A stretch of 64,000 bases of DNA, from NCBI RefSeq assembly GCF_000317105.1, contig NC_019693.1, forward strand, positions 5,023,227 to 5,087,226, in the 5' to 3' direction. The position numbers and the translations under genes are program-made. This DNA comes from Oscillatoria acuminata PCC 6304. GTDB taxonomy: Bacteria; Cyanobacteriota; Cyanobacteriia; Cyanobacteriales; Laspinemataceae. Positions 9,024 through 16,863 of the stretch are shown piece by piece (positions within the stretch are counted from its first letter, which is position 1; the number at the start of each line of letters is the position of its first letter). The notes beneath the pieces were generated by a model. That model saw only the letters and a program-made list of their open reading frames with translations. It made no database searches and was not told the DNA's origin.

Positions 9024-11963
9024 TTAACTGCCACCTCCCATCAAAGACGGAATCGCATCGCTCGCCGGGTCCGAGGCTCGCACTTTACCCCCTTGGCGGA
9101 TGGGAATGACAATCCGGAACTCAGTCCCGCGACCGGGCTCAGATATACAAGAAATAGACCCACCATGCCGTTCCACCACGATCTGATAGCTAATCGAGAG
9201 TCCCAAACCCGTTCCTTTGCCTTCGGGTTTGGTGGTAAAAAAGGCTTCAAAGAGCTGCTCTCTCACTTCCGATGTCATCCCGGGTCCATTATCAGCCACT
9301 CGAATAGCGACCGCCTCATCCCGCACAACTTCCGTGCGAATCCAAATCGTCGGCAGGGGTAATTGATACACTGGGAGGGGAGATTGAGACAAATCCTGGT
9401 CCGATAAGGACATTTCGCCGGGTTCACTTGCGCTGGGTTTCCCCAGGCGATCGCCGTTCATTAAGTGATTTCCATTTCCCTCGTCCGCATTGCTGGTGTT
9501 CCATTTGCCCGTCATCTCTTCTAAGGCATCGATCGCATTTCCGATCGCATTCATAAAGACTTGATTGAGTTGACTCGGATAACATTCGACCAGGGGAAGC
9601 TCTCCAAACTGTTCAATCGTGGCGATCGCCCCGCAATAGGGATTCGCTTTCAGGCGGTGATGCAGAATCAACAGGGTACTTTTGAGTCCTTCGTGAATGT
9701 CGGTAACTTTTAACTCTCCCGTATCGGCGCGGGAGAAGTTTCGCAGCGATCGGGCTAATTCCCCAATTCGTTCCGCACCCACTCGCATGGAGGAAATCAT
9801 TTGAGGCAAGTCTTCGAGGAGGTAGTCCAGTTCGATTTCCTCTCGGTAGGCGAGAATCTCCGCCGGCGGTTCCCCATAATATTTTTCGTAGAGTCCCAAC
9901 AGTTGCATCAACTCTTGCAGATACTTAGTGGCATAAGAGAGATTCCCATAGATAAAATTCACCGGGTTATTGATTTCGTGCGCGACCCCCGCAACTAAAG
10001 ACCCCAAACTGGATATTTTTTCGGTTTGGATCAGTTTAGCCTGGGTCTGTTTGAGTTCATGCAGGGCAGTTTTCAGCTTGGCTGCTTGGGCGTTAGCGGC
10101 AGTAGCGGTAATACAGCTTTGGTCATAGAGTTTGGCCTGATCAATGGCGATCGCAATCTGTATGGACACATCTTGGATTAACTCTACCTCACTTTCGGTC
10201 CAAGGGTGAGAGGAACTGCCATGCAGACAAACGAGTGCACCTTTTTGTCCGGAATGGGTTTGTACGGCCACTGCCAGTAACGAGCGGATGGAGCCGACTT
10301 GTAACAAATCGCGACTTTGGGGGTCAAGTTGGCGATCGGTGATCACGTCATCGAGTTGCAGGAGTTGAAGCTGTTGCAGAGCCTTCCCCAGAGCGGGAAT
10401 TTCTGCTAGGGGATTGTTGATACCATCTGGGGACTGGAGGGGGTCACGCGCTTCCTGACTCGGTTCGTAATTGGGGGGATTACATTCGGTGTTATACCAT
10501 AAAAACTGACAACGGTCAATAGAGAGGAGATTGCGAATTTCGCTGACTGCGGTTTTTAAAATGGTGTCAATATTCAGCGAGGTTTGAATTTGACTAGAGA
10601 GGCGACGCTTGAGCAGTTCCACCCGCGATCGCAGTTCTCGAAACCGGGTTTCCGAGGCCACCAATTCCGCTTGAGTGCTTTCTAGACGTTCATTCGTAGC
10701 TTTAACTTCCGCCATTGCCATCTCAAGCTGACGGGATTTTTCTTCCATTTGACAACTATATTGGATCGCTTGGGACACCTCCCCCAGCATCTCGATCGCC
10801 ACGGCAGAGACATTCTCACGCAGGGTTTCTATGCCCAACCAAGGCAGAGGGGCGATCGCCTCAGGCGTTTCCCAGACAATTTTAAACTGTCCATTGGGTA
10901 AAATTTCTCCGATTCGACAGGTTTTGCAGATATGATTATTCGCCTCAATCCGCACCAATCCCCCCGGTGCTTCAAAGGTTTGATTGTAGGCTGCTTTTCT
11001 CACCTGGTCCACATCAAAAGTTCCGGCTTTTTCTACGGATTGTTTCCATAAATAAACTTGTGTATAAGCCGCTTCTATCGGATCACTGGTAACCCGGTTT
11101 TTGCCATAACGCGCCTGAAAATTTTTGACAAATTCTTGATTTTGGGGCCTATTAACACTTTGGAAATAACTCCAAGTTGCATAATGTCCCGTTGCCGCTT
11201 CCCCAATCCGGCGCACTTCATCTTCCGCCACACTCACCGCCAGAATCGGCAGATCTGCTGCAGTAATTCCAGCTTCTCGATATTGTTGATAAAAGGCGAT
11301 ATTGCTATCCCCATTTAAAGTATTAAATACTAAATCCGCTTGACTCGCTTTAATTCGAGGGATGACATCTCGAAAGTCTTGGTCTCCTAACAAGATGTAT
11401 TCTTCTCCCACAATTTCTCCCACTTGTTGTTTGAGATGGGCGCGGATAATTTTGTTAATCGTCCGGGGAAATACATAGTTAGAGCCAATTAAGTAGATCC
11501 GCTTACCTTTATTGGCGATCGCCCAACTCAGGGCCGGTTCCACTTGCTGATTCGGACAAATGCCGGTGTAGAAAATGTGCGGGGAAGATTCGAGACCTTC
11601 ATATTCCACCGGATACCAGAGTTGGGCATTAAACTCCTCTAAAACGGGCAGAACAGCTTTGCGCGATGCGGAAGACCATCCCCCAAAAATCGTTACCACT
11701 TGATCCTGTTGGATTAGCTGGCGAGCTTTTTGAGCGAATTCGGTGGCTGAAGATGCTCCATCTTCAATCACCGGCTCTATGGGTTTTCCCAGTACACCCC
11801 CAGCGGCATTAATTTCGGCGATCGCCATTAGTTCCGCATCCTTGAGAGATACTTCACCAATTGCCATCGTACCACTCAGGGAGTGTAATATTCCCACTTT
11901 GACACTGGACTCGCATCGGTTCCCGGTCTCGCTCGTTTTACTCATGGCTGACTCTTCAAACAT
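9024..11963 (-). CDS. Soluble histidine kinase with UrtA/AmiC-like ligand-binding domain and GAF
   Basis: This 979-aa protein begins, with no signal peptide or membrane span, directly in a periplasmic-binding-protein fold of the urea/amide class. The stretch VKVGILHSLSGTMAIGEVSL starts near residue 22, and GGWSSASRKAVLPVLEEF, WYPVEYEGLE and TLNGDSNIAFYQQYREAGI follow. The fold extends to about residue 380 and matches UrtA-type proteins along its length. A coiled coil (395-455), a GAF-like domain (460-615) and a kinase core follow. The core has His in VAGVAHEINNPVNF near 660, plus GNAIDALEE, DNGPGM and GKGTGLGLS. It probably senses a cytosolic urea- or amide-like ligand, as AmiC does, and phosphorylates an unknown regulator. 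ATG at 11945 is an alternative start. The domain calls are strong; the ligand is an inference. Confidence 0.9.
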   Translation of the reverse strand: MFEESAMSKTSETGNRCESSVKVGILHSLSGTMAIGEVSLKDAELMAIAEINAAGGVLGKPIEPVIEDGASSATEFAQKARQLIQQDQVVTIFGGWSSASRKAVLPVLEEFNAQLWYPVEYEGLESSPHIFYTGICPNQQVEPALSWAIANKGKRIYLIGSNYVFPRTINKIIRAHLKQQVGEIVGEEYILLGDQDFRDVIPRIKASQADLVFNTLNGDSNIAFYQQYREAGITAADLPILAVSVAEDEVRRIGEAATGHYATWSYFQSVNRPQNQEFVKNFQARYGKNRVTSDPIEAAYTQVYLWKQSVEKAGTFDVDQVRKAAYNQTFEAPGGLVRIEANNHICKTCRIGEILPNGQFKIVWETPEAIAPLPWLGIETLRENVSAVAIEMLGEVSQAIQYSCQMEEKSRQLEMAMAEVKATNERLESTQAELVASETRFRELRSRVELLKRRLSSQIQTSLNIDTILKTAVSEIRNLLSIDRCQFLWYNTECNPPNYEPSQEARDPLQSPDGINNPLAEIPALGKALQQLQLLQLDDVITDRQLDPQSRDLLQVGSIRSLLAVAVQTHSGQKGALVCLHGSSSHPWTESEVELIQDVSIQIAIAIDQAKLYDQSCITATAANAQAAKLKTALHELKQTQAKLIQTEKISSLGSLVAGVAHEINNPVNFIYGNLSYATKYLQELMQLLGLYEKYYGEPPAEILAYREEIELDYLLEDLPQMISSMRVGAERIGELARSLRNFSRADTGELKVTDIHEGLKSTLLILHHRLKANPYCGAIATIEQFGELPLVECYPSQLNQVFMNAIGNAIDALEEMTGKWNTSNADEGNGNHLMNGDRLGKPSASEPGEMSLSDQDLSQSPLPVYQLPLPTIWIRTEVVRDEAVAIRVADNGPGMTSEVREQLFEAFFTTKPEGKGTGLGLSISYQIVVERHGGSISCISEPGRGTEFRIVIPIRQGGKVRASDPASDAIPSLMGGGS

Positions 11964-12504
11964 CTCGATATTCTAGACTAGGCCGCGACTGCTTTGGGCG
12001 GCTGTGGGTTGCTTGTTACTGACGCTCCATTGACTCAAAATTGGGCGGATTTACGAAGAAAACTTCTTTCTGTTTGGCTAAAAATACCCTCTGGGCTTTC
12101 GGTAGATATTTCTCTCCCCTTCCAATTAAACTCTCTCCTCCCCTACAGTTTTTTCTGCACCTGACTTGTTTAAGTTTTATCAACCTATCTCGATAAATTT
12201 ACTGAAACTGATGTCAACTTCACCCCGAACAGCCCCGAAAGAGAAAAAATCTGATGCTGATGTTTTTATTTTACATAATTTTATCAAGTTTTTGCTCCCA
12301 GTTTTGGGGAGGGACCCAATTCAGACCTAGCTTTTTGGCCAGTTTCTTTTCTCCGATATTTTTTGGAATTTTTAACAATTTTTTCAGCTTATAGGGACAG
12401 GAAACTGTAACCATTTATACTCTTTATCAAAACTTATAAAAAACCTCCGCAACAAACTCACCTTTGAGAGGGAATAAACTGAATGATTTGAACCCCGTGA
12501 AGCG

Positions 12505-12585
12505 GGGGATGGGGGGGGATGGGGGAGAGACGGGAGATGGAGGAGAGACGGGAGATGGGGGAGAGACGGGAGATGGGGGAGATGC
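12505..12585 (+). repeat. G-rich tandem repeat (GGGGGAGAGACGGGAGATGG-type units)
   Basis: Units of about 20 bp, made of GGGAGATGG and GAGAGAC, repeat roughly four times. The plus strand is almost free of C runs here, opposite in skew to the C-rich array 250 bp to the right. Confidence 0.75.
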
Positions 12586-12589
12586 TCAA

Positions 12590-12815
12590 AGTCCCGACTA
12601 AAGTCGTTTCTTCTTCTTCGTAGTAACGATTGAAGTCTGTTCTACTGAGATCTTGCACCATTCTCAACACCGGCGGGGGTTAAAACGATTGGCGGCCTCA
12701 TAGCTAAAGTCGGTTAAAAACCGACTGCAAGTCTTATACCGTGGTGTTTTCAGTCGGTTTCAACCGACTTGATTCTGTTAGGCGGGGGTTAAAACCCCCG
12801 GCGGTTATTGCAACA
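12590..12815. repeat. Cluster of short hairpin repeats
   Basis: Several small inverted repeats follow each other: GTCGGTTAAAAACCGAC near 12711, GTCGGTTTCAACCGAC near 12752, GGGGGTTAAAACCCCC near 12784, and an ACTAAAGTCGTTTC / GTAGTAACGATTGAAGTC pair near 12597-12637. The last belongs to the family also seen at 53.8, 59.95 and 62.35 kb. These look like cyanobacterial interspersed repeats. Confidence 0.7.
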
Positions 12816-12841
12816 GGTGCAAGATCTCAGTTCTACAAACA

Positions 12842-12966
12842 TCCCCCCATCCCCCCATCCTCCCCATCCTCCCCCATCCTCCCCCATCCTCCCCATCCTC
12901 CCCATCTCCCCCATCCTCCCCATCCTCCCCATCTCCCCCATCCTCCCCATCTCCCCCATCTCCCAA
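12842..12966 (+). repeat. C-rich tandem array (CCCCATCCTCCCCATCTCC units)
   Basis: About 125 bp of imperfect 9-bp units, CCCATCCTC or CCCATCTCC, repeat more than a dozen times. The spurious frames across it read as HPPHPPHLPHPPHL-like or GEMGRMGEMGRMG-like peptides. It lies just downstream of the cyclase gene's stop (12992). Confidence 0.85.
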
Positions 12967-12991
12967 ATCTCTAACACTCCAGTGCTAGTGG

Positions 12992-15019
12992 CTAATATTC
13001 CTCGCGCCGACCAAAAAGCCAATAGGTCATCATTTCTCCTCTTCCCTTGACCTCGATCGTACCCCTTGGCTCTAGTAAGTATTTATTCTGCAATTGGAGA
13101 TAAGTCGAATCAGTGACTTGAATGTATCCCGGTTTGCCGTGGGATTCCATTCTTGAGGCGACATTCACCGCATCACCCCAGAGGTCATAGATAAATTTCT
13201 TAATCCCAATTACTCCCGCAATTACAGGACCCGTATTAATTCCGATCCGAATTTGGAGAGATTCCCCAAAAATATTCTCCACCTCTTGCATATAGGCTTT
13301 CATATCCAACGCCATGTTGGCGATCGCTTCGGCATGATCCGGTCGAGAAACGGGTAAACCACCCACTACCATATAGGCATCCCCAATGGTTTTAATTTTC
13401 TCTAAACCATACTTTTCAGTGAGTTGATCGAAGGCCGAGAAAATTTGGTTCAAACCGGCTACCAATTGCATCGGTTCTATCCGGGCTGAGATAGTAGTAA
13501 AACCTACGATATCCGCAAACAAAATCGTGGCTTCTTCAAAATGTTCAGCCGGGGATTCATTAGTCCGCATGAGGCGATCGGCAATTTCCGCCGGTAAAAT
13601 ATTCAAAAGTAATTGTTCTGACTTTTCTTTTTCTAGGCGCAGTTCTCCAGTTCTTCGTTCCACTCTATCTTCCAACTCTTCATTGGCCAAGTGGAGGGCA
13701 TTGAGAGAATCTTTCAGTTGTTGAGTCATGCCGTTAAAAACATTGGCTAATTTGCCCAGTTCAACAATGGAACTAACCTCCACTTGTTGGTTGAGATTGC
13801 CCTGGGCGATCGCTTCCGAAGCAGTGGTGAGCCGCTCCACAGGACGGATAATCCGGCGAGCGGTTAGGATACCCAACAAAATTGCCAGAATCAAAGTTGC
13901 TAAACAAAGCAGAATTGTAGTCTGATTATTGGCATTAATTTGATTCATAAAGTCTGCTTCTGGAATAGTCACCACCACCAACCAATCAATACCTTTACCA
14001 TCTCGAAAAGGATCGACTTGGACGAAATAATTTTTCCCATCGACGGTAAGTTTCAGTTGATGAGAGGCTTGGATATTTTGAAAATCCCGAAACTGCTCTA
14101 GCAAAGCTAGACTCGCTTTTTGGGTGAGGGCATTGCTACTATTGACAACGTTAAGCCGTTCAATTCGTTGCTCGGGCAGTTGAACAACCTTGTCTGGGTA
14201 ATATTGAAAGGGCTTTTCCCCAGTAGAGGTGGCAAGCATTTCTCCAGAACGTTCCAGAATAAAACTTTGCCCAGTTTTACCGATTTTGAGATTACTTAAA
14301 AAATCCCCAAACATTACCAGATTTAAGCTGGTCATCCACACTCCTTGGAGATCTCCAGTCTGGGTATATATGGGTTTACCCGCCGCAATGTATAAATATT
14401 TACCTGTAATGTGAGGATATAATTTTGCCCAAACCGCTTGCTTTTGCTGGACTGGAATTTGATAGTAGGGGCGTTTGCGAGGGTCAAAGTTAGGGTTCCC
14501 GGCGTTGATAATTTCCCGGCGTTCCCCCTCGGGACTGGTGGTATAGGTCGTCAAAGTGTGATTATTTTCTACCTCCGAAGTCCGGATGACGATTTCGCCA
14601 TCATCCTGCCGTTCACCCGCAAAAAACTCCTGATTAGGGGTAACAAAAGCTGCGGCAGCAACAAGGGGAAAGGCAGGGAGTTGTCCCCAGAGAAACTGCT
14701 CTACGTCTCTCCCATTATTAAGATCGATGCGGTTTTGGTTCAGGGCTGTATCATAGTTTTCAAAGGATTGAAAGGGAATAGCAACCAGATAAGTTAGGTT
14801 CTCTTTGATGCGTTCGCTAATATCATTTCGCAACTGAGTCGCAACATCATTTACTGCTTTTTGACCGTTTCTATAGGAAAGATAACCCACAACAGCCACT
14901 GCTCCAACTGTTTGGACAACAAATGGAACAATGAGCATTATTTGTAGGGAAATTTTCCTGAAACGTCCAGGGGATAAGGGCATCTTTGATTGACTAAGCA
15001 TAGTGACTTCTCCCGACAT
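12992..15019 (-). CDS. Cache-HAMP class III adenylate cyclase
   Basis: This 675-aa protein converts ATP to cAMP. It has an N-terminal membrane span (residues 23-48), an extracytoplasmic dCache-like sensor (about 50-365), a second span (about 372-392, TTILLCLATLILAILLGIL), a HAMP domain (393-446), a coiled coil, and the cyclase domain (about 490-670). In the cyclase the first metal Asp is in ILFADIVGFT and the adenine-specifying Lys in LEKIKTIGDAYM. The partner Asp is in IYDLWGDAVN and the transition-state Asn/Arg in NVASRM. All are present, so adenylate rather than guanylate specificity is predicted. Its closest relative in the window is the CHASE cyclase at 19273. The ligand of the Cache domain is unknown. 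Confidence 0.93.
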   Translation of the reverse strand: MSGEVTMLSQSKMPLSPGRFRKISLQIMLIVPFVVQTVGAVAVVGYLSYRNGQKAVNDVATQLRNDISERIKENLTYLVAIPFQSFENYDTALNQNRIDLNNGRDVEQFLWGQLPAFPLVAAAAFVTPNQEFFAGERQDDGEIVIRTSEVENNHTLTTYTTSPEGERREIINAGNPNFDPRKRPYYQIPVQQKQAVWAKLYPHITGKYLYIAAGKPIYTQTGDLQGVWMTSLNLVMFGDFLSNLKIGKTGQSFILERSGEMLATSTGEKPFQYYPDKVVQLPEQRIERLNVVNSSNALTQKASLALLEQFRDFQNIQASHQLKLTVDGKNYFVQVDPFRDGKGIDWLVVVTIPEADFMNQINANNQTTILLCLATLILAILLGILTARRIIRPVERLTTASEAIAQGNLNQQVEVSSIVELGKLANVFNGMTQQLKDSLNALHLANEELEDRVERRTGELRLEKEKSEQLLLNILPAEIADRLMRTNESPAEHFEEATILFADIVGFTTISARIEPMQLVAGLNQIFSAFDQLTEKYGLEKIKTIGDAYMVVGGLPVSRPDHAEAIANMALDMKAYMQEVENIFGESLQIRIGINTGPVIAGVIGIKKFIYDLWGDAVNVASRMESHGKPGYIQVTDSTYLQLQNKYLLEPRGTIEVKGRGEMMTYWLFGRREEY

Positions 15020-15085
15020 TGATACCCAACATAAGTTAAGAGGAATTTAATTTACATTAATGAAACAGCCCTAGGGGGTTGGGAG

Positions 15086-16355
15086 CTTACAACGGGAGGT
15101 TTTTACGATTAACAAGTATTGAGGGGTAGAGTCAGGGGATGTACAGGTAAAGGGTCGGGAATCAGAGGAAACAAGCAAATAGAGAGTAAACCTTGAGCAA
15201 AACAAGACATTGAACGGGGGCGTTTCACCTGAGTCGAATCCACTGGCTCCACCGGGTTAGAGGAGAGAGGTTTTGATGAACTTGGAGGGGCCTTACCCTC
15301 CGGGGGAATCCCAAGTGACACCATCCCTAAAGTGGCAACAGCCATCGCTAACCAATGTCTATCGGCCCGATTTGGGTCAGTCATGCGGGTATTTTGCCAT
15401 AACCATCCATCACTGTTTAAATCTCGGTAACCGAACTCAATAATCGAGCGGATTCCATACCCTTCACCCGGTTCTTGAATCCCGGAAAAATCCGTTAAAA
15501 TTAGCCAAGGGTCCTGATACCCTTCATCCCAACGAGCGAGTAATGTTGCCTGAATTGGATTAGTTTTAAAACATAAAACTTCACCAGCCCAACGGGTTTC
15601 TACTTGGGGAACAACTGTAGTCAGAGGTTTCCAATTAGATTCTCCAGGAATACAAAAACTCTCTTGAGGATTAATCTGTAAAAAAGGATGCCAGCCGACC
15701 TCCTTAATTAACTCATACAGCCCATCAGCATAAAGATTTTGATCGGCGGAGACGATCACCTGAATTGTTGGGGGGACAATTCCTTGCAAACTCATAAAAA
15801 GTGACTCCCAGATAGGTTCATAGGAGCCTTTTTCTCCTCCTTTGACAATTTTCCAGGCCACGGGAATTGCACAGCCTTTGTAGAGAACATTAATTGTCAA
15901 GGCGGTAAATTTATCTTTGATGTTACTCGCATTCAAGACAATGGGTAGATGGGTAATATCGCTGGGAAATAAGCTGATTACCCACTTTAATAAAGGGCCA
16001 AAACAGGAAGTCACGTCTAATTCTTTTCGTTTTTTCCCTTTTTTAGCACTTTTTTCTTTGTACCATTCTTTCAAACGACACTCTACTGTATTAGAGTTTT
16101 CATCATTGATAGAAGCAATGAACTTTGCGACTTCGGTGGTACTCGAATTGCGAGTCATGACCATGCCAAAGCTCCAAGTGGCTAATCCTCTTACTTGAGG
16201 AATTGTTAAGGATGGCATATGGGTGCTGACTATTCTCATCCACTGTTTAAGTGATTCATTTTTTATCAAGGTTGGTTTCTCCTCGGTATCGGCGTGGGGT
16301 CTGTTCAATCAGTATTATACTCTGGAACTTCCAGCAAAAAACCTACCGTTGTAAG
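15086..16355 (-). mobile_element. IS4-like insertion sequence with terminal inverted repeats
   Basis: The element is bounded by imperfect inverted repeats. The left end reads CTTACAACGGGAGGTTTTTA from 15086; the right end read inward is CTTACAACGGTAGGTTTTTT from 16355. It is about 1270 bp with one transposase gene. I see no convincing target duplication. The right end abuts exactly a 16-bp terminal repeat of another small element (16356-16497), so it may have landed in an existing repeat. Confidence 0.75.
15109..16308 (-). CDS. IS4-family-like DDE transposase, first catalytic Asp replaced by Asn
   Basis: This 399-aa protein is of the DDE_Tnp_1/IS4 type. Its RNase H-like core reads PIVLNASNIKDKFTALTINV near residue 125, VIVSADQNLYADGL near 190, and IIEFGYRDLNSDGWLWQNTR near 290. 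These match the three catalytic blocks of the family (LALDxxxxxDRF, LVLADRGLY, IEEGFRDLKSDGW). The second Asp and the Glu are present, but the first Asp reads Asn (AAT), one base from GAT, so strand transfer is probably abolished unless the alignment is shifted. The frame is otherwise intact, suggesting recent inactivation. The C-terminal 50 residues are low complexity and proline-rich. Confidence 0.85.
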   Translation of the reverse strand: MNRPHADTEEKPTLIKNESLKQWMRIVSTHMPSLTIPQVRGLATWSFGMVMTRNSSTTEVAKFIASINDENSNTVECRLKEWYKEKSAKKGKKRKELDVTSCFGPLLKWVISLFPSDITHLPIVLNASNIKDKFTALTINVLYKGCAIPVAWKIVKGGEKGSYEPIWESLFMSLQGIVPPTIQVIVSADQNLYADGLYELIKEVGWHPFLQINPQESFCIPGESNWKPLTTVVPQVETRWAGEVLCFKTNPIQATLLARWDEGYQDPWLILTDFSGIQEPGEGYGIRSIIEFGYRDLNSDGWLWQNTRMTDPNRADRHWLAMAVATLGMVSLGIPPEGKAPPSSSKPLSSNPVEPVDSTQVKRPRSMSCFAQGLLSICLFPLIPDPLPVHPLTLPLNTC

Positions 16356-16497
16356 AGGGTTAGGGTGGGGTGTCGGCGGTGACGTGGCGTAAGTCAAGTC
16401 ACGAAGAAAGAGGTTGGACCTGGCTTCATACAGGCGCGATCGCCTCATGAGAGTGCGTTATGTGGCGATCGCCCCAGAAGAACCCCACCCTAACCCT
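16356..16497. repeat. Small element with perfect 16-bp inverted ends
   Basis: AGGGTTAGGGTGGGGT at 16356-16371 and its exact complement ACCCCACCCTAACCCT at 16482-16497 enclose about 110 bp containing two HIP1-type sites. It has no coding potential. The left end is directly adjacent to the IS4-like element. Confidence 0.65.
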
Positions 16498-16569
16498 CCC
16501 CTTGCCAAGGGGAGGGGACCGGAGGTGCAGTTAATAGTAAAAGACTAGCCCTGTCAAGGTGTGTAGATT

Positions 16570-16621
16570 GTAGGGGCGTATTGCATACGCCCTCTTTTGG
16601 GCGTATGCAATACGCCCCTAC
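16570..16621. repeat. 52-bp near-perfect palindrome (GTAGGGGCG family)
   Basis: Arms starting GTAGGGGCGTATTGCATACG pair across a short TCTTTTG-like loop with the exact complement ending CGCCCCTAC. It is the same family as the palindromes at 39939, 40101 and 40486. It lies just outside the 3' end of the group II intron. Confidence 0.85.
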
Positions 16622-16680
16622 AAGAAACCCTGATTTATTAGGGGTCGAGAATGGAGTCACCTCCATCCCCTCCCATTCAG

Positions 16681-16718
16681 AACCGGACATGAGACTTTCA
16701 CCTCATCCGGCTCCTAGT
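16681..16718 (-). ncRNA. Group II intron domain V catalytic hairpin
   Basis: The 34-38-nt hairpin begins GAGCCGGATGAGG and closes CATGTCCGGTTCTGA, with a GTGAAAGT-type cap. Its sequence is close to bacterial and chloroplast-like domain V. The AGC-type catalytic triad of this class appears as AGC in GAGCCG. Confidence 0.85.
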
Positions 16719-16863
16719 TTAGACGCCCATTGTCATTGGTACGACTTGACGTTCTGCATATCTTCAGCCGTCTTTTTATCGTGACAGTGCCGATGCAATA
16801 ACTGTAGATTTCGGTATTCATCTTTACCTCCCATTGAGAGTGGCTGGATGTGGTCAACCTCCA

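Larger units (their letters stand above)
11964..12991. other. 1-kb intergenic region with hairpin repeats and tandem repeats
   Basis: No credible gene. From 11964 to about 12460 the DNA is AT-rich with no structure I can name. From about 12500 it holds tandem GGGAGATGGGGGAGAGAC-like units, then hairpin repeats, then a C-rich tandem array. Several overlapping open frames here (glycine/methionine- or proline-rich) come from the repeats. Confidence 0.6.

Noticed and set aside
12458-13050. Four short frames with Pro/His- or Gly/Met-rich products
   Set aside because: They are read-through of tandem repeats and differ on each frame and strand.
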